NCBI RefSeq assembly: GCF_000980885.2
Contig: NZ_LBDA02000012.1
Coordinates: forward strand, 62,001 to 126,000
DNA length: 64,000 nt
Reading direction: 5' to 3'
Origin: Streptomyces malaysiense
Lineage (GTDB): Bacteria > Actinomycetota > Actinomycetes > Streptomycetales > Streptomycetaceae
The position numbers and the translations under genes were made by a program. Every line of letters begins with the position of its first letter. Position 1 is the first letter of the stretch. The notes under the pieces were generated by a model. It saw only the letters and a list, made by a program, of their open reading frames with translations. It ran no database searches and was not told the DNA's origin. Shown here one piece after another: positions 1 to 7,136 of the stretch.

Positions 1-462
1 CATGTCGAGACGGGATACGTCGTACGTGGTGATGATCTTCTCGTATGCGGCCGCGATGGAGTCGACGTCGGTGCAGCTGTCGGCGATCTCGGTGCCTCCG
101 TCGTCGGCGGCGTACCCGCCGAGCGAGGGGATGACGTCGCCGCCGCGCGAGCGGATGGTGCTGAAGTCGGAGCCGTAGACCGAGGAATCGACGGGGGTGC
201 CGGTGTCGCCGTCCCAGTAGGGCGTGCAGGAGCCCTTCTTCTCGGTCTGGATGAAGGCCATGGTCAGGTACTTGGCGCCGGAGGACTGGGCGAGCGCGGC
301 GGGGCTGTCGCCGTTGTACGCCTCGAAGTAAGGGGCGAAGACGTGCGCGGGCAGCGGTGTCGCCGCGTGCGCGGTGCCTCCGATCCCCAGGGCCAGCCCC
401 GCGGACGCGGCCAGGGTGGCCACGCCGGTGAGCAGGGCGCGTACGGATCTCGGACGGGTCAT
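1..462 (-). CDS. Secreted GH18-type chitinase, 5' part (C-terminus off the window)
   Basis: The first 154 residues of a secreted chitinase that would hydrolyse chitin outside the cell. The translation starts MTRPRSVRALLTG, has a hydrophobic core and a likely signal peptidase site after AHA (about residue 33). The mature part opens HVFAPYFEAYNGDSP and later has PSLGGYAADDGG, the early strands of the GH18 barrel as seen in Streptomyces chitinases. The catalytic DxxDxDxE motif lies beyond the window edge and cannot be checked. A GGGAG ribosome site sits 8 nt before the ATG. The promoter carries two DasR-type sites, which supports the chitinase assignment independently. Confidence 0.85.
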   Translation of the reverse strand, partial: MTRPRSVRALLTGVATLAASAGLALGIGGTAHAATPLPAHVFAPYFEAYNGDSPAALAQSSGAKYLTMAFIQTEKKGSCTPYWDGDTGTPVDSSVYGSDFSTIRSRGGDVIPSLGGYAADDGGTEIADSCTDVDSIAAAYEKIITTYDVSRLDM

Positions 463-532
463 CGGGTACTCCCGGTTGGCGAACGACAGTCGATCGAGCG
501 GGGGTGGCGCACGGTAGGGCCCGGCCGGGGCT

Positions 533-548
533 ACTGGTCTAGGCCATA
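533..548 (-). promoter_or_regulatory. DasR-responsive element, downstream copy
   Basis: ACTGGTCTAGGCCATA is a second match to the DasR consensus and directly abuts the first box, giving a 16-bp centre-to-centre spacing. The two together resemble the paired 12-bp direct repeats of classical Streptomyces chitinase promoters. DasR binds these boxes and releases them on sensing glucosamine phosphates, which would link the gene to N-acetylglucosamine supply. Confidence 0.75.
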
Positions 549-574
549 ATTGGTCTGGACCAAACCCCGGTCAA
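547..574 (-). promoter_or_regulatory. Chitinase promoter (-35 TTGACC, 17 bp, -10 AATTAT)
   Basis: Read on the minus strand, TTGACC (574 to 569) and AATTAT (552 to 547) are separated by exactly 17 bp, about 85 bp upstream of the chitinase ATG. One DasR-type box fills the spacer and a second covers the -10 and the region just after it, as in known Streptomyces chitinase promoters. Confidence 0.6.
549..564 (-). promoter_or_regulatory. DasR-responsive element, promoter-spacer copy
   Basis: ATTGGTCTGGACCAAA matches the DasR consensus ACTGGTCTAGACCACT at the conserved TGGTCT...GACCA core. It lies between the -35 and -10 boxes of the chitinase promoter. Confidence 0.75.
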
Positions 575-647
575 GGTGCGGGAGCCGCCTTTTTGCGTGT
601 TCATGAAGCAATCAACTGTTCGTCCGCGGACCGGAGCTGACCGGAGG

Positions 648-929
648 TCAGGTCGCGCGGGTGCCGCCACCTCGGCGGATACGGCCCAGCAGATCCCGGT
701 GGTAGGCGGCGAGCCGCCCCTCGGGTACGGGAGCCGGACTGCCGGTGAGGGTGTACCAGGTGTCGCCGCCGAAGTGCTGGACGGCGACGCGCGCGCTGCG
801 GCCGTCGGACCGCAGGATCGTGGCCACGGTGAGATCACCTGTGATGATGCCGGCCTCGTCCGTCATCGCCCCGCCGGGTCCGGCGGTGACCCGGTCGACA
901 TAGCTGTTCACGCTCGGAGGGTTGCTCAT
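648..929 (-). CDS. Small hypothetical protein (93 aa)
   Basis: A 93-residue soluble protein beginning MSNPPSVNSYVDRVT and ending in a basic tail (RIRRGGGTRAT). The middle (ATILRSDGRSARVAVQHF) reads like a small beta-rich domain. I do not recognise a named family. There is no signal peptide or membrane segment. It stands alone between the chitinase and the ligase-like gene, in the same direction as both. Codon usage is typical Streptomyces and the frame is open end to end, so it is probably real. The ribosome site is weak. Confidence 0.6.
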   Translation of the reverse strand: MSNPPSVNSYVDRVTAGPGGAMTDEAGIITGDLTVATILRSDGRSARVAVQHFGGDTWYTLTGSPAPVPEGRLAAYHRDLLGRIRRGGGTRAT

Positions 930-1049
930 GGGCCGCAGGGTTCCATCACGGCGGCCGCCGCACCGGGACCGGCCCTCACCCGCGCGTGTCCGGCCCCCGG
1001 CTCGCGCCCGTACCGGCCCGGGGAGCGGGGGAGCCGATGCCGCTGTGCC

Positions 1050-2528
1050 TCAGTCGACCGGCCAGGTGTGGACCGGGGCGTTGAGGTGCATGTAGTCGAT
1101 GTACAGCTCGGTCATGCGCCGCAGCGCCTCGTGCCGGGAGCAGTGGGTGCTGTCGATGATGTGGTGGAACATCTCCTTCTGCCACACGGCGCCGTTGCGG
1201 GCCGCCACACAGCGCTGCTCGATGATGCCGAGCAGCGGCTCCCGCCACGCCGCGTCCATCCCCGAGCGCTCCAGCCCGCGGTGGGCGAGCGGCAGCAGCC
1301 GGCGCAGCACCAGTTCGGGCGCGGTGACCTCGCCGGCGCCCGGCCAGTACAGCAGTGCCTCCATGCCGTGGCGGGCGGCGCTGTGCAGGTTCTCCTCGGC
1401 GGCCTTGAAGGACATCCGTGACCACACCGGCCGGTCCTCCTCGACCAGCGCGCGGGTGAGCCCGTAATAGAGGGCGCCGTTGGCCAGGGTGTCGGCGACC
1501 GTCGGACCGGCGGGGAGCACCCGGTTCTCCACGCGGATGTGCGGCCGGTCGCGGGAGACGGCGTAGACGGGGCGGTTCCAGCGGTAGATCGTGCCGTTGT
1601 GCAGGGTGAGTTCACCGAGTTCGGGCACGTCGCCGCGGTCCAGCGTCTCCGCCGGGTCCTGGTCGTCGCACAGGGGGAGCAGGGCGGGGAAGTAGCGCAC
1701 GTTCTCCTCGAACAGGTCGAAGACGCTGTTGATCCACCGTTCCCCGAACCACACCCGGGGCCGTACGCCCTGCACCTTGATCTCCTGCGGGCGGGTGTCC
1801 GTGGCCTGTTCGAACAGCGGGATGCGCGTCTCGTGCCACAGCTCCTTGCCGAACAGGAAGGGCGCGTTCGCCGCGAGCGCGACCTGGACGCCGGCGATGG
1901 CCTGCGCGGCGTTCCAGTAGTCGGCGAACTCCTCGGGGGAGACCTGGAGATGGAACTGGGTGCTGGTGCAGGCCGCCTCCGGGGTGATGCTGTCCGCGTA
2001 GGTGCGCAGCCGGTCGACGCCGTCCACCTCGATGCGAAGGTCCTCGCCCCGGGCCGCGAAGACCTGGTCGTTGAGCAGCCGGTAGCGGGGGTTCTCCGAG
2101 AGCGTCTCCTCGCCGATGTCCTCCTGCCGCAGCGTGGGCAGGATCCCGATCGTGATCAGCCGGGCGCCGACCGAGCGCGCGTGCTCGTCGGCGTGGTCGA
2201 GCGCGCCGCGGATCTCCGACTCCCAGGCGTCCGGGCCGCCCGCCGTCAGCCGTCTCGGCGGCACGTTGATCTCCAGGTTGAACCGGCCCAGCTCGGTGGA
2301 CCACGCCGGGTCGGAGATCGCGTCGAGCACATCGCTGTTGCGCATGGCGGGCTCGGCGTCGTCGTCCACCAGGTTCAGCTCGATCTCCAGGCCCACCTGC
2401 GGGCGCTCGGAGTCGAACCGCGCCTCCCGGAGCATCTTCGCGAACGCGTCCAGGCACTCCTGCATCTTGACCCGGTACCGGCGGCGGTCCTCGCGGGTGA
2501 ACACGAGCGCCGGGACGTCTCGCCCCAT
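1050..2528 (-). CDS. Glutamate-cysteine ligase (GCS2) family protein
   Basis: 492 residues, the usual length for stand-alone GCS2-type carboxylate-amine ligases. The fold signature is visible near the N-terminus (GLEIELNLVDD, acidic residues that hold metal and substrate) and again in CTSTQFHLQVSP, with a later RVENRVLPAGP stretch. The family joins an amino group to the gamma-carboxyl of glutamate with ATP, as in gamma-glutamylcysteine formation. The true substrate here cannot be told from sequence, and actinomycetes make mycothiol rather than glutathione, so a different amide product is possible. It is cytoplasmic and monocistronic. Confidence 0.85.
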   Translation of the reverse strand: MGRDVPALVFTREDRRRYRVKMQECLDAFAKMLREARFDSERPQVGLEIELNLVDDDAEPAMRNSDVLDAISDPAWSTELGRFNLEINVPPRRLTAGGPDAWESEIRGALDHADEHARSVGARLITIGILPTLRQEDIGEETLSENPRYRLLNDQVFAARGEDLRIEVDGVDRLRTYADSITPEAACTSTQFHLQVSPEEFADYWNAAQAIAGVQVALAANAPFLFGKELWHETRIPLFEQATDTRPQEIKVQGVRPRVWFGERWINSVFDLFEENVRYFPALLPLCDDQDPAETLDRGDVPELGELTLHNGTIYRWNRPVYAVSRDRPHIRVENRVLPAGPTVADTLANGALYYGLTRALVEEDRPVWSRMSFKAAEENLHSAARHGMEALLYWPGAGEVTAPELVLRRLLPLAHRGLERSGMDAAWREPLLGIIEQRCVAARNGAVWQKEMFHHIIDSTHCSRHEALRRMTELYIDYMHLNAPVHTWPVD

Positions 2529-3210
2529 CGCGCCTCCAGGATTACCCCTCGTCGGACAGTCTCATCCCAATGTCGCACCATCGGTGGGGCGCCACCATGC
2601 GGCTGCGCGGGCCCCTGCCCCGCGCCGCCGGTGCCGCCGCCCGCGCCGGCGGCACCGGCTCCGGCGACCGAGGCCGTGCGCAGCCCGACTGCCGGGCCGG
2701 ATGCCGGTGAGGAACGGGACCGGCGGGCACGGTGGGGGCGTCACCCGGTCGGTCCGTCTCCGTTGGCCTCCGGGCGAGCGGCGGCGCAAGGTCTGAACGA
2801 GATCTCCGATCGCCGCGGTCCGCCTCAGCGCGTCGCGGTGCGCCTCAGCACGCCCGTGGCACGCTCCTCCGTGCCGCAGCGCCCCAGACCGGCCCCCGCC
2901 GCAGCGTCGATGAATCGACGACGTATCGGCGGTGGGTCGACCCGGGGCGGGGAACGTCAATCCAATGCGCTCGGGTAGTTCCCCGCCCCGTCCTGCCTCC
3001 TCGCACCGTCCTGCCTCCCCGCGCCGGCGTGCCCGCGCACCCCGGGCGAGACCCTGAGTTCGGGGTTCCGGCGACGTCCTCGGACCACGGGCCGCCTCTT
3101 CGCCCAAATCACGCGCGTTCGAATCGCCGCCCCTTCCTCGTCGAGCCTGGCACCACCGGACAGCCCAGGTGCGGTGCCGAACCAGAGGAGGGACGCAGGG
3201 CACCACCATC
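2529..3210. other. 682-bp stretch without an intact gene
   Basis: Between the ligase-like gene and the ABC remnant no frame gives a convincing protein. A short minus-strand phrase around 2790-2860 (AEAHRDALRRTAAIGDLVQT) looks protein-like but is not part of a complete gene. No clear terminator or operator was seen. Together with the adjacent remnant this may be one decayed segment. Confidence 0.45.
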
Positions 3211-3667
3211 ATGGTCGAGGACGTCCAGCGGTTCATGGCCGTCCTCGTCCGCGTGATCGCCGCCGGCGGGGTGATCACCGCACTGCACTGGCTGATGCCG
3301 CTGCTGCTGCTCGCCGGCCTCGGGGCGGTGCTCTCGGCCCGCGTCGACTACGAGACCCACTACCTCGACCTCGCCGACCTCGCCGACCGCGACGTACAGG
3401 GCATCGTGCGCTGGTGGGCCGCGTACTCCCGGCACGGCGACGAAGTCCGCGCGAACGGGACGACCGGCTACCTCCTCCACTGGTACCGGGCGCTGTCCGA
3501 GCGGCGCGGCGAGATCCTCGCGGTCGCCGGCGAGAGCGGCTCGGGCAAGTCCACGCCGGCCAGGCTGATCACCGGCATCCTCCTGCGAGTCCGTCTGGTC
3601 GCGCACCACGCTCGTGCCGCGGAACTTCGTGTTCGCCGGACTCGTGGTCCTGGCCAAGGACCGCTGA
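3211..3667 (+). pseudogene. Chimeric ABC-transporter remnant
   Basis: The frame from ATG 3211 begins with a membrane segment (ALHWLMPLLLLAGLGAVL) and a stretch resembling the cytoplasmic loop of an ABC exporter (RWWAAYSRHGDEVRANG). It then switches abruptly to a Walker A typical of peptide-import ATPases (GESGSGKSTPARLITGI). After about 3590 the frame loses sense, while the neighbouring frame reads TTLVPRNFVFAGLVVLAKDR and stops at 3667. No Walker B, signature motif or complete membrane domain is present. The piece is far too short to work and looks like fragments of at least two transporter genes joined by deletion. Confidence 0.6.
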
Positions 3668-3723
3668 CGCGCCGCCGGGTCCCGCCAGGACTCCCTGGAC
3701 AGCGGCCGGCCGATCACTTAGCC

Positions 3724-3737
3724 TTTCTGTCCAGAAA
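3724..3737. promoter_or_regulatory. Palindrome upstream of the YheO-like regulator
   Basis: TTTCTGTCCAGAAA has perfect 6-bp arms around a 2-bp centre. It sits in a short AT-rich island 42 bp before the regulator start, with an outer GCCTT...AAGGC pair (3721-3750) around it and a possible -10 (TAGATT) just downstream. It is a candidate operator for autoregulation. Confidence 0.5.
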
Positions 3738-3778
3738 TAGATTTTAAGGCCAAAGAGCCTCGGGGGAGGGGTCGGCGG

Positions 3779-4480
3779 ATGGACGGCGGGGCGGCGGACG
3801 AGCATCTCGTCCAGGAGGCCGAGAAGATCGCCGTCGCACTGGGCCGGATGTTCCCGGGCCTGTGCGAGGTGGTCCTGCACGACCTGCGCGACCCGGATCG
3901 CTCGGTCCGGGCCATCGAGAACAACCTGTCGGGACGTCGGATCGGCGATCCCGCGACCGAGTTGGGCCTCAGCCGCATCGCCGATCCCGCCTTCCCCGAT
4001 GTCGTCCAGAACTACCCCAACCGCTTCCCCGACGGCCGCCCCGTCAAGAGCACCTCCATCGGTGTCAGGAACGCGGAGGGGAGGTACATCGCGGCGATCT
4101 GCCTCAACCTCGACGTCTCCGTCCTGTCGCCCGTGACGCTCACCCTGGCGAACCTCGTGGCCACCGACGGCGGACACGGCGACACGCCCGTGGAGACACT
4201 GCGCGACCGCCACGCCCGCGAACTGCGCCGGGCGGTGGAGGAGTTCTCCGCCGAGCGCGGTGCCCCGCCCCGTTCGCTGAGCCGGGCGGACAGGAAGACG
4301 CTCGTGCAACAGCTCAGCCGGGACGGCTACTTCGAGTCCCGTGACGCCGGGCGGACCATCGCCGACCTCCTCGGTGTGTCCCGGGCGACCGTCTACAACT
4401 ACGCGAGACCACCGTCGGAGTCCGTGACGAGCGGCGGGACGGCCCCCCGTCGTCCGGCCCGGCCCACCGCCGGCCCGTAG
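3779..4480 (+). CDS. YheO/DauR-like PAS-HTH transcriptional regulator
   Basis: 233 residues. Residues about 8-120 form a YheO-like PAS domain (start EAEKIAVALGRMFPGLCEVV, later NYPNRFPDGRPVKSTSIG). Residues about 160-215 form a DauR-type C-terminal helix-turn-helix (RDGYFESRDAGRTIADLL, then GVSRATVYNY). A strong GGGGGAGGGG ribosome site precedes the ATG. The family includes DauR, which controls D-arginine catabolism and answers to small molecules through the PAS domain. The gene lies 55 bp upstream of a PLP-dependent ammonia-lyase in the same direction, so it probably controls that enzyme and itself. The upstream palindrome at 3724-3737 is the obvious site. Confidence 0.85.
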   Translation: MDGGAADEHLVQEAEKIAVALGRMFPGLCEVVLHDLRDPDRSVRAIENNLSGRRIGDPATELGLSRIADPAFPDVVQNYPNRFPDGRPVKSTSIGVRNAEGRYIAAICLNLDVSVLSPVTLTLANLVATDGGHGDTPVETLRDRHARELRRAVEEFSAERGAPPRSLSRADRKTLVQQLSRDGYFESRDAGRTIADLLGVSRATVYNYARPPSESVTSGGTAPRRPARPTAGP

Positions 4481-4535
4481 GCGGTAGGAGCACCAGCACC
4501 CGACGCACACCCCGGTACAGAAAGAGGACTCCGCC

Positions 4536-5510
4536 ATGTCCCGCGCCGCCGACCTGCCCGTGACCCTCGACGACATCCGCGCCGCGGCCGCGCGCATCGA
4601 GGGCTTCACCCACCGCACCCCGGTCCTCACCTCGCGCACCCTCGACGAGCGGGTGGGCGCGCGGGTGTTCATCAAGTGCGAGAACCTCCAGCGGATGGGG
4701 GCCTTCAAGATCCGCGGTGCCTACAACGCCATCGCCAAACTCGCGCCCGAGGAGCGGGCCAAGGGCGTCGCCGCGTTCTCCTCCGGCAACCACGCCCAGG
4801 CCACCGCGCTCGCCGCCCGCGAGCTGGGCACCAGCGCCGTCATCCTGATGCCCGAGGACGCCCCGCGCTCCAAGATGGAGGCCACCGCCGGGTACGGCGC
4901 CGAGATCGTCACCTACGACCGGTACACCGAGGACCGCGTCGCGCTCGGCACGGCGCTCGCCGAGGAGCGGGGTCTGACCCTGATCCCGCCCTACGACCAC
5001 CCGGACGTCATCGCGGGCCAGGGTACCGCCGCACTCGAACTCCTGGAGGAAACGGGCCCGTTGGACGCCCTGCTGGTGCCTGTCGGCGGCGGCGGGCTGA
5101 TCGCGGGCAGCGCCGTCGCTGCCAAGGGGCTGCACCGGGACATCCGGGTCATCGGGGTGGAGCCGGAGGGCAGCGACGACACCAAGCGGTCCCTGGAGAG
5201 GGGCACCCGGGTGGCCGTACCGGTGCCGCGCACCGTCGCCGACGGCCAGGCGGTCGCCGTCCCGGGCGAGTTGACGTTCGCCGTCAACCGGCACCTGGTC
5301 GACTCCGTCGCGCTGGTCGGCGACGCCGAGATCATCGACGCCGTGCGGTTCGCCTTCGACCGGCTGAAGACCGTCTTCGAACCCAGCGGCGCCACCGGTC
5401 TGGCCGCCCTACTCGCCGGGCGCGCCGGCGACCTCCCGCCCCGCGTCGGCGTCATCGCCTCGGGCGGCAACATCGACAGCCGCCGCTTCACGGAGCTGCT
5501 CGGCGGCTGA
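4536..5510 (+). CDS. PLP-dependent threonine/serine (or hydroxyaspartate) ammonia-lyase
   Basis: 324 residues, the size of the short, non-allosteric fold-type II dehydratases. It has no C-terminal ACT regulatory domain. The PLP lysine is K58 in MGAFKIRGAYN, the substrate loop reads SSGNHAQA, and the phosphate-binding glycine loop is VPVGGGGLIAG near residue 185. The family deaminates threonine, serine or 3-hydroxyaspartate to the 2-oxo acid and ammonia; some members racemise serine. The paired YheO/DauR-like regulator suggests a catabolic, inducible role rather than isoleucine synthesis. An AAAGAGGA ribosome site precedes the ATG. The exact substrate is unknown. Confidence 0.85.
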   Translation: MSRAADLPVTLDDIRAAAARIEGFTHRTPVLTSRTLDERVGARVFIKCENLQRMGAFKIRGAYNAIAKLAPEERAKGVAAFSSGNHAQATALAARELGTSAVILMPEDAPRSKMEATAGYGAEIVTYDRYTEDRVALGTALAEERGLTLIPPYDHPDVIAGQGTAALELLEETGPLDALLVPVGGGGLIAGSAVAAKGLHRDIRVIGVEPEGSDDTKRSLERGTRVAVPVPRTVADGQAVAVPGELTFAVNRHLVDSVALVGDAEIIDAVRFAFDRLKTVFEPSGATGLAALLAGRAGDLPPRVGVIASGGNIDSRRFTELLGG

Positions 5511-5538
5511 GCGGGCGGGCGTTTCGCCGTCCGGTCGA

Positions 5539-5566
5539 TTGTCAGTGCCCCCGCCTACGGTGTGAT
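5539..5566 (+). promoter_or_regulatory. Possible promoter of the WGR-domain gene
   Basis: TTGTCA (5539-5544) and TGTGAT (5561-5566) are 16 bp apart, about 50 bp before the chosen start of the WGR gene and 28 bp after the lyase stop. Match is moderate only. Confidence 0.35.
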
Positions 5567-5618
5567 CAGTGAGGACCTGCGGGAACGGCCGCGGGTCCGC
5601 TGTGGGGAGGGGTGTGCC

Positions 5619-7070
5619 ATGTCTGCGGTGTCCGCGGCGGAGACGACGTATCTGGAGCTGTCGCAGGAGGACGGGGGCGCGCACAAGTTCTACGAGGTGA
5701 GCGTCGACGGACCGGTGGTGACGGTGCGGTACGGCCGGATCGGTGCCGGTGGGCAGACGCAGACCAGCACGTTCCCGACCGTGGAGAAGGCGCGGGCCGC
5801 GGCGGCGAAGAAGGTGGGGGAGAAGGTCCGCAAGGGGTACGCCCCGGCGGTGCAGGGCGGGCGCGCGCCGCGGCCGGTGACCCGGCGTCAGGTCAGCTCG
5901 GCCCCGTCGACCGCCCGCGCCGTGGCACCGGTGCTGTGGCGGTTCCGGACCGGCTCGGCGGCGTTCGGCATCCATGTGGACGACGACCACTGCTGGGTCG
6001 GCAACCAGGCGGGCGACGTCTACACCCTGGACCACGAGGGCGCCGTACTGGCCCGTTTCGGGCTGCCGGACGGAGTGAAGTGCCTGGTAGCCGACGACTT
6101 CTGGATCTACGCGGGCTGCGACGACGGCAAGGTGTACGACCTCTCCTCCAAAGTGCCCTTCGCCGCGTACGACATCAACGCCGACGTCGACATCTTCTGG
6201 CTGGACATCCACGAGGGCGTGCTCGACGTCTCCGACCGCGCGGGCCGGCTCACCGTCATCGACCACGAGGACGAGCACCAGTGGGCCCGCCGCAGCCAGG
6301 GCGAGCACGCCTGGATGGTGCGCGCCGACGACCGCGCCGTCTACCACGGCCACCACCAGGGCGTCACCGCCTACCGGCCGGACGGCGGCGGCGAGCTGTG
6401 GCACACCCGCACCCGCGGCGGGGTGCTGTTCGGCTGGCAGGAGGACGACGCGGTGTACGCGGGCACCGGGCACCGGGTGGTGCAGCGGCTGGCGAAGGCG
6501 ACCGGCGCGATCGAGGCGACGTACGCCTGCGACAGCGCGGTGTACTCCTGCGCCACCTCGCCGGGCGGCCGCTTCGTGTTCGCCGGGGACGCGGCCTCGT
6601 CCGTCTACTGCTTCGACCGCGACGGCACCCGGCTGTGGAAGCTCGGCACGGGCGGTGGCTCGGCGCTGTCGATGCAGTACCGCGACGAGCGGCTGTACCT
6701 GGTGACCACGGACGGCTCCCTGGTGTGCGTGGACGCGAGCGAGGCCGCCATCGGCGCGGCACAGCAGGGCTCGGTGCCGGTCGTCCGCGATGTCAAGCTC
6801 GCCGCCGCCCTTCCCGCGTACGCCCCGGCCACCGCCGTCGAGGCCGTCGCCACCGTGGCCCAGGCCCCGACCGGCTCGGTCGTCGTCGAGTGCGTCCAGG
6901 AAGCCGGCCGCCTGAGGGTCCACGTCATCTCCGGCGGCTACGACTCCTCCTGGAACGTCCAGTTCCCCCGTGCGATACGCGTCCCGGGCGCCCGTTACGT
7001 CGTGGACGCCCTGCACCCGGCGGCGGGCGGCTTCTACCGGGTGCGGGGAGACATCCGGCGGCTGGTGTGA
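5619..7070 (+). CDS. WGR-domain protein with PQQ-like beta-propeller
   Basis: 483 residues from ATG 5619, chosen because a GGGGAGGGG ribosome site lies just before it. Residues about 8-75 form a WGR domain (YGRIGAGGQTQTSTFP in place of the usual WGRIG), a nucleic-acid-associated fold known from PARPs and MolR-type proteins. From about residue 100 to 385 the chain has repeated blades with tryptophan/aspartate patterns (FGIHVDDDHCWVGNQ, AGCDDGKVYDLS, YAGTGHRVVQRL), that is a PQQ/WD-like propeller. No signal peptide is present, so it is cytoplasmic. No enzyme motif is seen. It may be a scaffold or DNA/RNA-bound sensor; function unknown. Confidence 0.75.
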   Translation: MSAVSAAETTYLELSQEDGGAHKFYEVSVDGPVVTVRYGRIGAGGQTQTSTFPTVEKARAAAAKKVGEKVRKGYAPAVQGGRAPRPVTRRQVSSAPSTARAVAPVLWRFRTGSAAFGIHVDDDHCWVGNQAGDVYTLDHEGAVLARFGLPDGVKCLVADDFWIYAGCDDGKVYDLSSKVPFAAYDINADVDIFWLDIHEGVLDVSDRAGRLTVIDHEDEHQWARRSQGEHAWMVRADDRAVYHGHHQGVTAYRPDGGGELWHTRTRGGVLFGWQEDDAVYAGTGHRVVQRLAKATGAIEATYACDSAVYSCATSPGGRFVFAGDAASSVYCFDRDGTRLWKLGTGGGSALSMQYRDERLYLVTTDGSLVCVDASEAAIGAAQQGSVPVVRDVKLAAALPAYAPATAVEAVATVAQAPTGSVVVECVQEAGRLRVHVISGGYDSSWNVQFPRAIRVPGARYVVDALHPAAGGFYRVRGDIRRLV

Positions 7071-7136
7071 GGGGGAGGAGGAGTGCGGGGGGCGATTGCC
7101 GCCGGCCGGAACCGCCGCCCCCGCGGACGTGACCGC

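Noticed and set aside
2562..3278. Minus-strand frame of 238 codons upstream of the ligase-like gene
   Set aside because: Composition is that of random high-GC frames; only a short phrase in the middle looks protein-like.
7085..7124. A terminator between the WGR gene and glpD
   Set aside because: GCGGGGG and CCCCCGC can pair, but the loop would be 26 nt and such pairs are frequent by chance at this GC content.
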